DNA of 64,000 nt from Neodiprion pinetum (taxonomy: Eukaryota > Arthropoda > Insecta > Hymenoptera > Diprionidae), in the NCBI RefSeq assembly GCF_021155775.2, contig NC_060238.1, positions 1,474,001 through 1,538,000 on the forward strand, read 5' to 3'. Of this stretch, positions 46,433-57,390 are shown in pieces. Position 1 is the stretch's first letter. Every line of letters starts with the position of its first letter. The translations under genes and the position numbers were made by a program. The notes beneath the pieces are model-generated. The model did not search any database. It had not been told where the DNA came from and worked only from the letters and a program-made list of their open reading frames with translations.

Positions 46433-49335
46433 CTGATAAAAGAATTGGCCAGAAACTTTTTCGACGCTTGAAATTTTATGAAAAAAAAAAAAAAAATAGA
46501 AATTACATCGACCTGATAAAAGTAAGTCGAAATTTTGACAAAAAAAAAATAAAAATTACGATTAAACGCGTGATTCTGACGATTCGATGATCGCTTTGTG
46601 CGACGGTGTAAAATTTTTCCGCGGGGGATTATTTTGTTCTGGCGGATTTTTTTTAGGGGAGGTTTTTTTTTTTTTAAAGTTTTTTAAGACTTTCAGTCAA
46701 AGTGGAATTCTCGACGTACCGTCTAAAAAATTTCCACGCCCCACCCTGGTGAAAATGATTTCTAAAATTTGCTAAGAATTTCTAGAGAAATTGGAACGTT
46801 TCGTACAACATTGTAAATGTCCGCAATCTTGGATTTAGAAATCATTAAATTCCGTTTTCAAATTTGTGATCCGCGACCCTAACAATTAGAAAATAATGGC
46901 TTTTCATTGAAATGCATCGTTTACTCGCCACATTAGAGTTACAAGTCATAGAATTGGAAAAAAAAAGACATAATTTACTTGCAATTCGGAGATTCTACGA
47001 TACGATTATTGCAAAGATATTAAAAAAAATTCGAACGACCGTAATTCGTCTTCGCTCAAGTAAATACAGAGAAATAAAATTCTAAAGAGACTTTGGGTGA
47101 TTCGATGAAAAGACTTCTCTAAGTACGTTTTATGAATCCAAAGAAACGATTCGCAGACACGTTACATCGGATCGTCAAAAGAATTCCAGAAGCTTGATAA
47201 GAATTGCGTGTGGGATCTTGAAAGGCTTTGGGGGGGGGGGGGGGGGGGGGCATTCGATGAATTCTAAAAGATCCGGGTGAAATTGCAAAAGAAAAAAGAA
47301 AACAAATCAAGAGCAAAAGAATTCAAGAATCTGTAGAAGCTTAAAAATCGACATTTTCGTCCCAGACCAAACCAAGTCAGCTTCCCTCGGGCGTTTCAGG
47401 GTCGAGAAGAACGGAGACAAAGTGAATGAAAAAAAAAAAAAAAAAACGACATAAAGAAAATATAAAAAAAAGATAAAAGATGAGAAGCTACCCTCCATCG
47501 GTGAGGCTGAGGTGACAAAATTAGAAAAAAAGCAAAAAATAGGTAAGCACAGCAGCTCTGCTCAGCACAAAACGACTTCTTTCGCCACACAAGCAGCAGC
47601 AGCAAAGAAGTCCTCCTCTTCAAAGTGAGTGACCGATGACAATTTCACGAGGCGTAATAACCCAGTGTCAGTTTCAGAGAGGCGGAGAGATAAAGAGAGG
47701 AAAAGAGAGAGAGAGAGAGAGAGAGAGACGGAGGGCGGTAAAGGGGGAGGGATACCTACCGACAGATCGATCGGGAGAGGAGCTCGAGAATAGTTGATGG
47801 AAAATATTATCGGGTCTGGTTTTTCCAAGGTCGTTAGACTCCCCCTCGGACATGAGAAGCGCAGCGGCGACGACTTCGGGTTCGGGTTTCGCCTCGCAGC
47901 CCTCGGGAAAAGCGCCCTCAGGAATCGGCCTCGACTCGCCCATAAGTTGGCGCAGTTTCGCGCGCAGATAATTCCGTCGTTTTTCGCTGCCGCAGCTCTT
48001 CGTCGTTCCCGATCCCGAACCGGGCTCCTCTTTGGCCGTTCGAAAAATCAACGAGTTTCGAAATCAATATCCGACTCCACCAATTTCCAAATCGCCAGGC
48101 AAATAAAAAGAGAAACTATCGGCCGCGCGGCTGATTGCCTCTCCCTTCTTTTTGCCGCTCTTTTTTAATTCCCCGAACCCGACGACGCGGTATCCGTCGG
48201 ATCTTGGACGTAATCGACGATCGCGTTCGTATCGTCTTTTAAATCGCAATTGCAGCTTCTCACAATCTCAATCGCACACCGCTAGCAGACAACGTGATCC
48301 TAGCTTCGTTAACAAAGTATACAGGATAAAACGGCTATATATTTTATACTCACGGTCACTCGGACGGTATAACTGACTCATGGTTACGGATGCTGAGTGA
48401 TAACCTTCGGCGTCTTGCCACTGCGTTTTGCTCAGCTGAAGTGGACAAAGAACGGTGCTTTGTTAGCGACAAACAATCCGTACGATAACGATCGTGAGGA
48501 TCGCGTACGATTCCCGAACCGTCCGTCTCTCACCGTTTTCTCAAGGGCGAATATCTTCGCCGGAAGTCCGGCCAGAGTTCCATCCTCGCCGGGCATTCCG
48601 CAAGAAGTTTTCACCACTCTGCCGGGCCGGCAAACGTTCTTCGTATCCGACTGTCTCTTCTTCTTCAACGGCTTACGAGTCCTCGGCTCTTCTCGCCTGC
48701 ACGGGATCGTGTTTGAAAGAGATCGCGTTCGCAAACCCTGTTCCAACGTGTTTTAAAGTTGTGTCATTTTTTTTCTCCTCACATGCACGGCGGTGGCTCT
48801 TCCACGGGTTCCGGATCCATCGCTTGACATGTTCGACGGTAGGGTCGAGGGCCGAGGAACTTTGCGCACGGTGCCCTTTTCCCGCTCTCCAACGACACGC
48901 ACGGCTTTCTGTTACCCTCGCTGCCCAGAACGGAAGTCGAAGGCTCGCCGTCGCTTCTTTTCCTCGATATCGCGTCCAGGTTCGGGTAATAATCCTCGAC
49001 GCGGATCGTCGAGCTGTTAAATCGATCTCAGGTTATCCACCGTCTTTACATGCGTAAACGAGCTTGCGGATTTCTAGCGCTTGCCTTTTTCGCCATTTCC
49101 GATCGTCCGGCAGTCCGGTACCGCAGGTCTCGATCCTTCGACAACGGCGGTAAGAAAAAAAAGAAAAATACGCACAATATCAATGGCGAAAAATCGTCGA
49201 ATCGTCAATATTATTATACCTGGGACATTTCTTCTTGTTCAAGGCTCGCTGAGGACTTCCACCGGGATGTGGCAGAGATTCGTTGCAGGTGCATTCGCCC
49301 CTGCGTTTTTTCGCCGGGTCGCATTTGCACGGCAT
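45915..49335 (-). CDS. Uncharacterised 459-residue protein, six exons, complete
   Basis: I do not recognise this protein. The exons are 49335-49220, 49013-48783, 48696-48534, 48435-48354, 48029-47760 and 46432-45915, and all phases agree (2, 2, 0, 1, 1). It starts MPCKCDPAKKRRGECTCNES, with a CxC pair at each end of a basic patch, and continues with STIRVEDYYPNLDAISR. Then come an NLS-like RKPLKKKRQSD, the basic segment EKRRNYLRAKLRQLMGE, and a C-terminal half with HDSDTFDEFSERLRDDFAG and LREIQDDGILEYVIRPEPP, ending in FDQLSKSLVNTG and TAG. AATAAA follows 37 nt after the stop. There are no signal peptide or membrane segments in these exons. Basic motifs suggest a nuclear or nucleic-acid-linked protein, as inference only. 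The coding sequence is GC-rich against AT-rich flanks. The least certain boundary is the acceptor of the fifth exon. Confidence 0.68.
47230..47250 (+). repeat. Poly-G run of 21
   Basis: Uninterrupted 21-base G run in an AT-rich intergenic stretch. Confidence 0.9.
47760..48029 (-). CDS. Uncharacterised gene, exon 5
   Basis: Acceptor CGGCCAAAG (weak), donor GTCG|GTAGGT (good), 270 nt, phase 1 on both sides. It encodes EPGSGSGTTKSCGSEK, RRNYLRAKLRQLMGESR, PEGCEAKPEPEVVAA and KTRPDNIFHQLFSSSS. The 5' boundary is the weakest in this gene, but it is the only nearby site that fits the phase. Confidence 0.6.
48354..48435 (-). CDS. Uncharacterised gene, exon 4
   Basis: Acceptor GTCCACTTCAG and donor GACC|GTGAGT are both strong. 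It is 82 nt, phase 0 in and 1 out, and encodes LSKTQWQDAEGYHSAS and VTMSQLYRPSD. Confidence 0.65.
48534..48696 (-). CDS. Uncharacterised gene, exon 3 (NLS-like stretch)
   Basis: Acceptor ATCCCGTGCAG, donor ACG|GTGAGA, 163 nt, phase 2 in and 0 out. It encodes REEPRTRKPLKKKRQSD, NVCRPGRVVKTSCGMPG and LAGLPAKIFALEKT. Confidence 0.7.
48783..49013 (-). CDS. Uncharacterised gene, exon 2
   Basis: Acceptor GATTTAACAG, donor TGCAT|GTGAGG, 231 nt, phase 2 on both sides. It encodes STIRVEDYYPNLDAISRKRS, GEPSTSVLGSEGNRKPC, FLGPRPYRRTCQ and PEPVEEPPPC. Confidence 0.68.
49220..49335 (-). CDS. Uncharacterised gene, exon 1 (start codon)
   Basis: ATG in AAAAATGCC context, 38 codons plus AG, donor CCCAG|GTATAA. 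The exon encodes MPCKCDPAKKRRGECTCNES and LPHPGGSPQRALNKKKCP. The frame stays open upstream through a purine-rich stretch, so a further 5' exon cannot be excluded. Confidence 0.65.
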
Positions 49336-50392
49336 TTTTGACGCAACGTTTGATAGCTGGTGATTTTTTTTTTTTCCCCTCTCTTTTTTCCTTATGCTTT
49401 CTTGTCTTTTACTTCAAACCACGCAGCGAAAAAAAAATTCTTTCATCGTCGGATCTTCCTCAACACCTGCGAAAGAATTTTGAAGACACCAAGAAGGAGA
49501 AAAATGTATCTGATAATTTGACGTTTTTTATTTTTGATGGGTAAAAAACGCGAGAATACCGCGACGGAAAAAGTAACCAACGCGATCTGCACTTTGTCTC
49601 TGCCCACTTCAGACTGGTGAACTTCCCTCGTGAAGTTGGACTCGCGAAATCGATTCGTTCAATGGCCCGTAACGATTTTCACTTCCAAAATGCAGCGACT
49701 TGGGTCATCGACGGTTAAGTAATAATCGAAGATCCAAGACGCCTGGAGACGTTTTCCGCTCTCAATCAATTCCATCAAAGTTTACTTACTAAATTGGAGA
49801 TTGGAGTTGAATTTTCCGTGAAAGCGCAGCCGGCTCTTTTTCCCAGTTGCAACTTTACCCTCTGCAACAATAGCGGAGGCAGAAACTTTTCTCGTCATTT
49901 TCTTTTTCTCACACCGATAACGAAAAATCGTTGGGGTGATGTTGGGGTTGTTCACGACGATGGTCACGATGATTAAATCGAACGCGGTGACGCACAAATC
50001 TAACCGATGAACGGTCTCGGGATAGAAGGGGAGGTGTGTTTTCCTTCTTCCTTTACGCGTAACGGCATATATGTATAGGGTAGGTACACCTAAGAAGTGT
50101 AACAAATGCGAGGAATCGAAGTGGCTCGTTTCTCCTGGATTTTCCGGCCTCTCTCGCCCTCTTTCCCTGCTTGCCCGATCCTCGACTCAGACGCGAGGAA
50201 TTCCGTCGTCTCCCTTTCATCGCTCAACTCCGTCAAGTTTCTTTCTCTTTCTCTCCGTCCCTCTCACGACCCTCTCTCGATGCCACCGACGTATACATAC
50301 GTACACTCTCGTCTCTTTTGTCTGTCTCTCTATGAGAAAAATCTATTAGCCCGAAAGAATACCGGCTTGCGAAAATTTATGAAGCCATAAAC

Positions 50393-50466
50393 CTGCGGGA
50401 ACTCTCGTCCTCGTACTTCTCGATCGCGTGGCAAACGACGACGAAGACGACGACGAAGGCCGCCAT
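50393..50466 (-). CDS. First exon of a gene for a secreted or membrane protein
   Basis: ATG GCG opens 24 codons (MAAFVVVFVVVCHAIEKYED, then ESSR) ending at CGCAG|GTTTAT, phase 2. Residues 2-13 form a typical signal-peptide core, with a plausible cleavage after CHA. A TATA box lies about 90 nt upstream. The partner exon is unresolved. The nearest phase-matching acceptor (TTCTTAG, exon from 50089) gives a 36-residue product ending CTYPIHICRYA and a stop, which may be coincidence. The downstream uncharacterised gene does not fit in phase. Confidence 0.5.
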
Positions 50467-50553
50467 GCCACTCGAAGAGATCTACCAGCACAGGAGTCTC
50501 TTTGTAACACCTTACACCCTCTCTCAGATCTCGTTTCTCAACGTCAACGCGCC

Positions 50554-50562
50554 TTTTTTATA
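50554..50562 (-). promoter_or_regulatory. TATA box
   Basis: GTATAAAAAAGGC on the minus strand, with GC-richer flanks, about 90 nt before the signal-peptide ATG at 50466. This is the classical spacing for a TATA-driven gene with a 5' UTR of about 60 nt. Confidence 0.5.
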
Positions 50563-52828
50563 CCACATCAGCGCGAAACCGCGTATTAAGTTCTGTTTTA
50601 TCGATGGATTTATACGCTAGTGTTAGACCGACGGTCGGTAAAACAGAATACGAAATGATTCATCATCGCGAATCGTACCTTAGTTGTTATATATATAATC
50701 AAATCAATTTACTTCGAATCAAATTCTTCCATCGGTGACGTACACCGTACTTTTCGACGCGGTTAGGTTCAAATTTGTGGAAGTGAGACACAAGGGAACG
50801 AAAGAAGGGATCTTGCGTCTAACCGCGAAGGGAGAATGAAGGGCAAATCCGCACGGCAAATAACAATAATTCTCCACGCATTCAATCGTTACCCCGGGCG
50901 ATTATTAGCCGCAGGTTTTTACGGTGGGGTTTCACTCTCGTCGTCTCGGTCGGTCGGTCGGTTCTCGGTGAAACCTTTCAGCGATAGTAACAAGCATTGC
51001 CTTCTCTACAGGGCCCTTAATGCTCCTGATTTATTCGATCGAGATTTTCGAGTTGTGGGAAAGCGATTTTTCTATCTGTGGATAAATTTTAACGAAGTTG
51101 TCGTCAATACGAGCAATAATAAGCTTCCGTAAAATTCGCAATAATTCTTGTCCAGCTCCAAGAGAGATTAGAAAAGTTATCAAGCCTCGCATCTGTGCGC
51201 AGAAACTTATATCACACGTTTGTAACTTATTCACCTTCGGTCTTTGCACGAATTCACGATCCAGTTTTTTTAATTTATTCGTTTATACATACACCGCAAT
51301 ATATTCAGATCGTCGAAACTTTACTGCGAATAGAGCAAGTTTACTCGAATGGAAGCGAAGAATGAAAGGAGCGGGTAAGAGAGAAGAATCGACAGCAGCA
51401 GTAGCTAGTCGTCGTCTTCTTTCCATCGACACGTGGATTCCGGGATGAAAAGGCGATCATGAAATATGTAGAAAGTTCGCCGAGTTGTTTCATTCGAAAC
51501 GGTATATCTTCCCCGATTTTATAAGACCTCTCTCTCTCTCTCTCGCTCTCTCTCTATATTTTTCTTTCTCTCGACGCAACGTACAACGAGAATAAGAACG
51601 TGTAAAACGAGTGTATTAATTTTGATTCGCAACCTTTTTCCTCCGCAGTTCTTCTTCCTCCTCATCTCCCCCGACCCCCGTTTTCAATTTGTTTCACTTC
51701 CTGCCCGCCCACGAAAAAGAGGAATTAATTGATACGCGAAAAAGAGCGAGACGACGACGAAGAAATTACATGTTATTAGTAAGGCGGGGGATTCGCAAGC
51801 CTTGAGGATAAAATTCGCAGGAGAAAAGCGTCCGGAAGTTACCGGCGTGGCTCCGCAACGGCGGCGAGTTCCTAATTATCGCAAAGCAGATTTCATTAGG
51901 CGGCTCATTTAAAATGTAATTTCTCGGCGATCGCTCTTCGCCTTCTTCGCCTTCTAGCTCATTTTCTCTTCCTCTCGTCCTTAACCCTTATATATTATAT
52001 ACACCTGATACCTACGTAACCTTCGTTATACCCAAAGTCGAGTTAATTCAATCGTAGCGACTCCTTTGACGAAAATTTGTCGAAATTTTATAAGAAGAAA
52101 ATCGTATTGTTTATACACGCGGTTGTTTGTTTTATGAAAATACTCGTTAAAGTAACGAAAAACATTTCAAAGATTGTAGGATCGAGAATAATTATTTGTA
52201 TCAAAATTTAAAAAGAAGAGCTAGATCTCGATCAATGAAGAAAAAATTCTCCAACAACGGGTACGCGTAGGAGAGGTGTTTGAACAATGTTGTAGAAAAC
52301 CTCTAATTGCTTTTTCGTTTGTTTTCAATAAGGCAGTCTCAGCAAAGTGGAAAAATCGAAAGCAAAGACATTCAAGGCCGCCACGTTTTCTTCATCAACA
52401 TTATTCAACGCTTTTTAAACATTTTTTCACCGACTATCGTCTTTGACGATAAAAGAAAAGTATCGGTTCCGGTCGTAAATCACTTCAGGTTTTCTAAAAT
52501 ATGAAAAACAGGCTTTCGGAAAAATGTCAGTCCGTTGCTCTGTCCAAAAAAACTCTCACAACGATCTCGGAAACGGCTGTACGAAAAAATTCCGCACTTA
52601 CAGAATTTCACAACGAAATGACGGGCGTGAAAAATTGCCACGTCCCGTTTAATTCCAACTTCCGTTTCAGCCAGAAATAAATCAAACAAACGAACACGGT
52701 TTTTTTCCCGCTTTACGCATATTTATTTTCCGAAAAATATGTAAATCGTTTCCGTTTTTCGGAAATTTCCTTCCTTTCAATTCGTCACGCGATCGTTTTA
52801 AACAAGTAAAACGAAGCTCGGTACCGAC

Positions 52829-53019
52829 CTGTTCTGCTGTTCGTCGACAGTGGCGTGTACGAGGAGAGTCGCTTTCTGAGCGAAGCAGGAGCGGTGATTA
52901 TCGCCCCGGATCGGCGCTCACCGTTTCTCCAGCCAATCTCCGTTGGCTGGCAGATTTTCGCCGCCCCGACAGCCAACCTCCGTTATCACCTTCGGCCTTC
53001 GCATGCCAGGCGGAGAATC
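52829..53019 (-). other. Two exon-like pieces separated by a 46-nt gap
   Basis: Piece 1 (53019-52922) lies between acceptor TGTCCATCAG and donor ACG|GTGAGC. Piece 2 (52875-52829) lies between acceptor CTTCGCTCAG and donor ACAG|GTCGGT. They can be joined in two open frames: FSAWHAKAEGDNGGWL to KATLLVHATVDEQQN, or GMRRPKVITEVGCRGG to RKRLSSYTPLSTNS. Because both frames are open and the intron would be tiny, I cannot say which, if either, is coding. No downstream partner was found. Confidence 0.25.
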
Positions 53020-53879
53020 CTGATGGACACATAAATAGGGTATGATTTTATGCAAGATTAAACAATACCAGTCATACTTTTATACAACAATTCGTTTTAC
53101 CCACTTATAAAGAAGTGCGAAACGAAGTTTATCCTTGTTATTACCGTTGGACGGAAACTACGCGAAAATTTTTTTCAAAGACGAGAACGGGCTTTTCACG
53201 CTATGCGTCAAACTTTTAATTTTTTCATTTTACTCGCTTTGTTTTTTTCGAAACGCTCTCCTTGACGTCAAACGTTGGTCGGTTTCGCATGGAATTTCCC
53301 GTATATGTATACGTACGCGTAATACATACGACGGAATACCACCGCTTTATAAAAATATCATCCCGTTATTATCGTCTCTACCACACCCCATAATTTAATT
53401 TAATTTATTATTTATCTTTCCCCGATGCCATTTTCCTCTCTTCCGCTTCACCGCCTTCAAGACAACAAATAATACTTTATATCCTATTTACAACACCCTA
53501 GGCAATACAACCCTTCCACCCTCCCTTCCTTCCTTCCTTCCTTCCTTCCTTACTTCCGTCGTCGGGACTCGGGTATATGTACCTACTCGTACATGGATGT
53601 ATGTATGTATGTATGTACCTATAAGAACTGCGTACAGCATAGCGGACCGTATACTTTATTGCACATAATACGCGATAGAGTGAAACGCGATGACGAAATG
53701 GGGGTTGCCTGGTTTTTACCTGTTGAAGCTGCGCGCAGGAACGCAACAATAATAATAACAACAATAACAACAATTTCAAAGACTAAGCTGGAATAAGTCG
53801 TCCTTGTTACGTTTTTTCTTTTTCTTTTTTTTTTTTATTGTCGGCCTATTCTAATTTTCGTATTATTCGTGTATACTAT

Positions 53880-54298
53880 CGGAGAGTTCTTAAAAATGTC
53901 ATTTTTGAATTTCGACTCTCTCACTCTCCCAAATCGACTCCAAATAATTCAAAATTAATTCTCCAAGTTTTTGCCGGAATTTTTATCTCAACTCTAACAT
54001 CTGCCTGTAAAAGGGTTCATTTTTCCAACCAACCCTTATCGTAGCAATATTAAGTAACTTTGGGGTTGTTTGTTCGCCATACTGTATCCGCCGTTTTGAA
54101 TTTCAAGATTTCGAATTCAGGTACGCAATCAACGACCCAAGAAACACCACTGTATCAAATTTCAACTCGCTTACAGGAAGGGGTTAGAGTTGAGATAAGA
54201 ATCTGAATGAATAAGGGAATTGTTTTTGAATTATTTAGAGCCGATTTGGGGGGTCGAGGCATTAGAAATTCAAAAATGACCTTTTTAAGGACCACCCT
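53880..54298. mobile_element. About 420-bp foldback element
   Basis: The left arm (TTAAAAATGTCATTTTTGAA, then CCCAAATCGACTCCAAATAA and TTTTTATCTCAACTCTAAC) is repeated in reverse complement in the right arm ending ACCTTTTTAAGGACCACCCT. Arms are about 130 bp. No coding capacity. Confidence 0.7.
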
Positions 54299-54742
54299 AA
54301 ATTTTACACAATACATAATTGCCCTTCAATTTCCAATATAAATATTCCGCGGGTAAATTTTTCCCAATTCCGTTCGGATCTGTGGATAGAATGCGAAACG
54401 GCGACAATAAATAAAATGATGGAAGTAAAGAGTCTTTAATTGCAGAATTGCCATCAACGGGCAGACAAAAAAAAAAAAACACAAAGCAGGAAAAAAATAA
54501 AAACGGGGATGGAATGAATTGTTATTTACAGAGACATTATAACGGACCTGTATTTTATTTTTTTTTCCACATTAAATTTCTTCCTTGTCTTCGATAATTC
54601 GTTGGCATCGTCGAGATTCTTTCTTACGTTCGCTGTATCTTATCGCAATAATCAGATAATGGCAAAAACTGGGAGAACGGAGTCCGGCTGACGGTGAAAA
54701 CGCGTGAAGAGCAACAGCGAGATGACGAGAGAGGGGGAGAGG

Positions 54743-54744
<2 letters not shown>

Positions 54745-54809
<65 letters not shown>
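54745..54809 (+). repeat. (GA)n microsatellite, longest in window
   Basis: About 32 uninterrupted GA units after a GGGGGAGA-rich lead-in. Confidence 0.9.
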
Positions 54810-54811
<2 letters not shown>

Positions 54812-55755
54812 GCGAGAGGGTCGAGGGGTCGAAAACAAGGAGGATCAATACCACCGTCGTCGGCGGCTGAGCAAACTTTCTGCTTCCTCTCCTCGTCTCT
54901 CTTTTCTCCGATTCCTTATAACATATACACACGATCAATTATTACACAGACGTTGGGCGAGATGAATTTTCATTTTTCCACGTCGTACGATCGCGTGAAA
55001 ATATTTTCTCATTTTTTATACTACAAAGAATATTTTGTGCAACCGCGGTAAATTTTACGCGTTGCTTACTTATAATAATTATACTCGCATATGCGTGTTT
55101 TAATGCTTCGGGAGATGAAAAAGGTTGTAATCGAAGAGCTGGAGGATTATGCGATAAACATCGGACTAATAAATATATTTTTAAAAAAGTTTAATATTTG
55201 AAAGTTCGAAAAAAAAATTTGTGTTCACAAATATCGGCACAGATTTCTCTATGTTACCGCTGAAAAAAGAAAATACATTCCGCGCATCTCAGACTTGAGA
55301 AAAAAAAAAAACATTTGTTCCGTCACACAAAACAGCCATCGAAGGATTTAAGTATAATACCCAATTTTCAAATTCCCAAAAACAGCCTGTTTTTCCGAAA
55401 TTTCAACGTCGTCGAGGCGGTATTAGAAATTTTTTTGTCATTCCTGCGGCCCTTTCGCGAGAGCTTATATCTTGGTGAGAAAAAGTGCAAGAATCTCATA
55501 GTAGAGAGAAATCTAATTGTAAAAGAAACGCCCTTTTCCGAATCGTCCCAACAGGTATGTACGTGTACAAAATACACACGGAATAGAAATTTGTTGTTTG
55601 ATTGTATAAATTGCTAAAATTAACAAGACGAGCGATGACAATCAGGGATTCGTTTGCTTTGCCATCGTTGAAATTTGTGCAGCTGCGTAGAATCTTGCGC
55701 AAAATTATTGGAAGGGTGCGCGAATAATTTTAACGTGACGTACATACGTATACGT

Positions 55756-55809
55756 ACATATATATATATATATATGTATGTATACACACACACACACACA
55801 CACACACAC
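55756..55809 (+). repeat. (TA)n(CA)n compound microsatellite
   Basis: TA run, a GTATG interruption, then about 13 CA units. Confidence 0.85.
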
Positions 55810-56764
55810 GGCTAATCTACTCTCTTCTCCGCCTGCTTGCTGAGTGCAACGGCGGTCCAAGTTTGCCTTATAAATTATGTCACTACGTGCAGCAAAAGAT
55901 CAGGGCGACGAAGCCGACGACGAAGACGAGACGAGAGGTGGGTAATTGATTAATTTAATTACGCGGAGTAAAGTGCGTATATGTATATAATACTTATTAT
56001 ATGTTGTCATAAATTATCGAATAATTCTTTGCGCGCACGTGATGAGAAAATATTTGTTCTGAAATTAGGTGACAAAATGAAAGAATCGTGGCTTCAGAGA
56101 GATTTAATTTAATCGTAAGATAGAAAAAATGAATTGATAAATCGTAATGAAGAAAAAAAAAAACCGCAAGTACGAAATCTCGTTTCCAACCTTCTCGAAT
56201 ATTATTTTCCACAAATTTTCCATTCACAGGCAAGAAATTGTTCGCACAATTTGCAGAAGAAAAAAAAAAAAAAACTGCGGTAGTAATTTAAAATACGGTG
56301 ACAATATATGCATAATATTATATATGCCTCGAAATTTTTCGTACTTGAAGTATAAATATGAATAACTAAATTTAACATCCGCGATAATTTTTTTTTTTTT
56401 CATCGGATTCTATCACATGTGTTGTTCTCACGAGTCGTAGAACAGTTTTTATCGGTCGAAATTGTTTTACCCTTGTCAAATAACGAAGCGGAGTTTTAAC
56501 TTATAATTTTAAGCGATAAATATATGTGTATAAAAATATTATTTTTATCCTTCGCGTGAATAAAAATACAATATTCGTAACGGGAGAAAATTCTATTAAA
56601 AATTTAAATCAAGTAAATTACGTACTTCTTTTTTTTTCGCAATTTTTTTATATACATATGTATATATTTAGCGAAAAAAGAAAACGATTTGAGTTTAGTA
56701 TATTCTATAGCTCTAATCAGGCTGCAGAGTTTGTAATGTTATTTGTAATGATGGATTTTTCGTG

Positions 56765-57129
56765 AGGATGAAGTTAATAACGTTACTGTAACGATGCATG
56801 TTTAGGTGAAAATCGTTACTTCGCGCCTTTAAGAATATCTGAAATTTTGGTGAAACACGATAAATAAGATTATACTCATATTTTACAAAGCCAATTCGTT
56901 AAAAGTCATTCTAAAATTGCGCACCAATGATTTTTTTCCCGATATTTCATCATCGTTATTGGAAGTAAAAAAAAAAAACTCTTCATTAAGCAACTCTAGA
57001 TTTACCAGAAATTTAGTAAACCTTTGATACAGCATTAAAAGACTTAAGATTTTGTAAATTCAATTTCTTCAATTATCCCAAAGGTGCAGGTTGGTAATTT
57101 TTGTTTGTAAACGCTGCTAACTTGAGCCT
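56765..57129. mobile_element. TIR element, family A copy 3
   Basis: Left end AAGTTAATAACGTTACTGTA; right end reverse-complements to AGGCTCAAGTTAGCAGCGTT. The left 200 bp match the reverse complement of the 43.5-kb copy (GATGCATGTTTAGG, TATCTGAAATTTTGG, AAAAGTCATTCTAAAATTG). Longer than the other two copies (about 365 bp). Confidence 0.6.
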
Positions 57130-57299
57130 AATTAACTCTAAAAATTATCAGATGTTGCGTAAAACAAAACTTACGTTCTCAGGGATGAAAAACGTGGCGG
57201 AAAAAGTTGCGAATAATCTCGGGGCCTGTATCCTGCAGAAAGTGGCGATCAAAGTAGCGGTAGAAGTGTGATATAATCCTTATTATCCTTATCCAGAGT

Positions 57300-57390
57300 G
57301 GCACCACCACCACCACCACCACCACCACCACCACCACCACGACCACCACCACCACCAACACCACCAACCACCACCACCACCAACACCACC
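57300..57390 (+). repeat. (CAC)n microsatellite
   Basis: About 30 CAC/ACC units with GAC and AAC interruptions. The same trinucleotide family as at 17.9 kb, in opposite strand sense. Confidence 0.85.

Noticed and set aside
47562..47759. Continuation of the exon-5 frame (Ser/Leu-rich tail) past 47760
   Set aside because: It reads into a (GA)n microsatellite. A good donor at 47760 joins in phase to a clearly coding exon.
49060..49125. Possible extra exon (IETCGTGLPDDRKWRKRQ) between orphan-gene exons 1 and 2
   Set aside because: Open and coding-like, but its exit phase does not fit exon 2, and the following intron would be under 45 nt.
49782..49900. Minus-strand start MTRKVSASAIVAEGK with donor GTAAGT and a phase-1 follow-on at about 49.45 kb
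   Set aside because: Gives only about 50 residues ending in a T-rich tract, and the second piece looks non-coding. Support is too weak to list as a gene.
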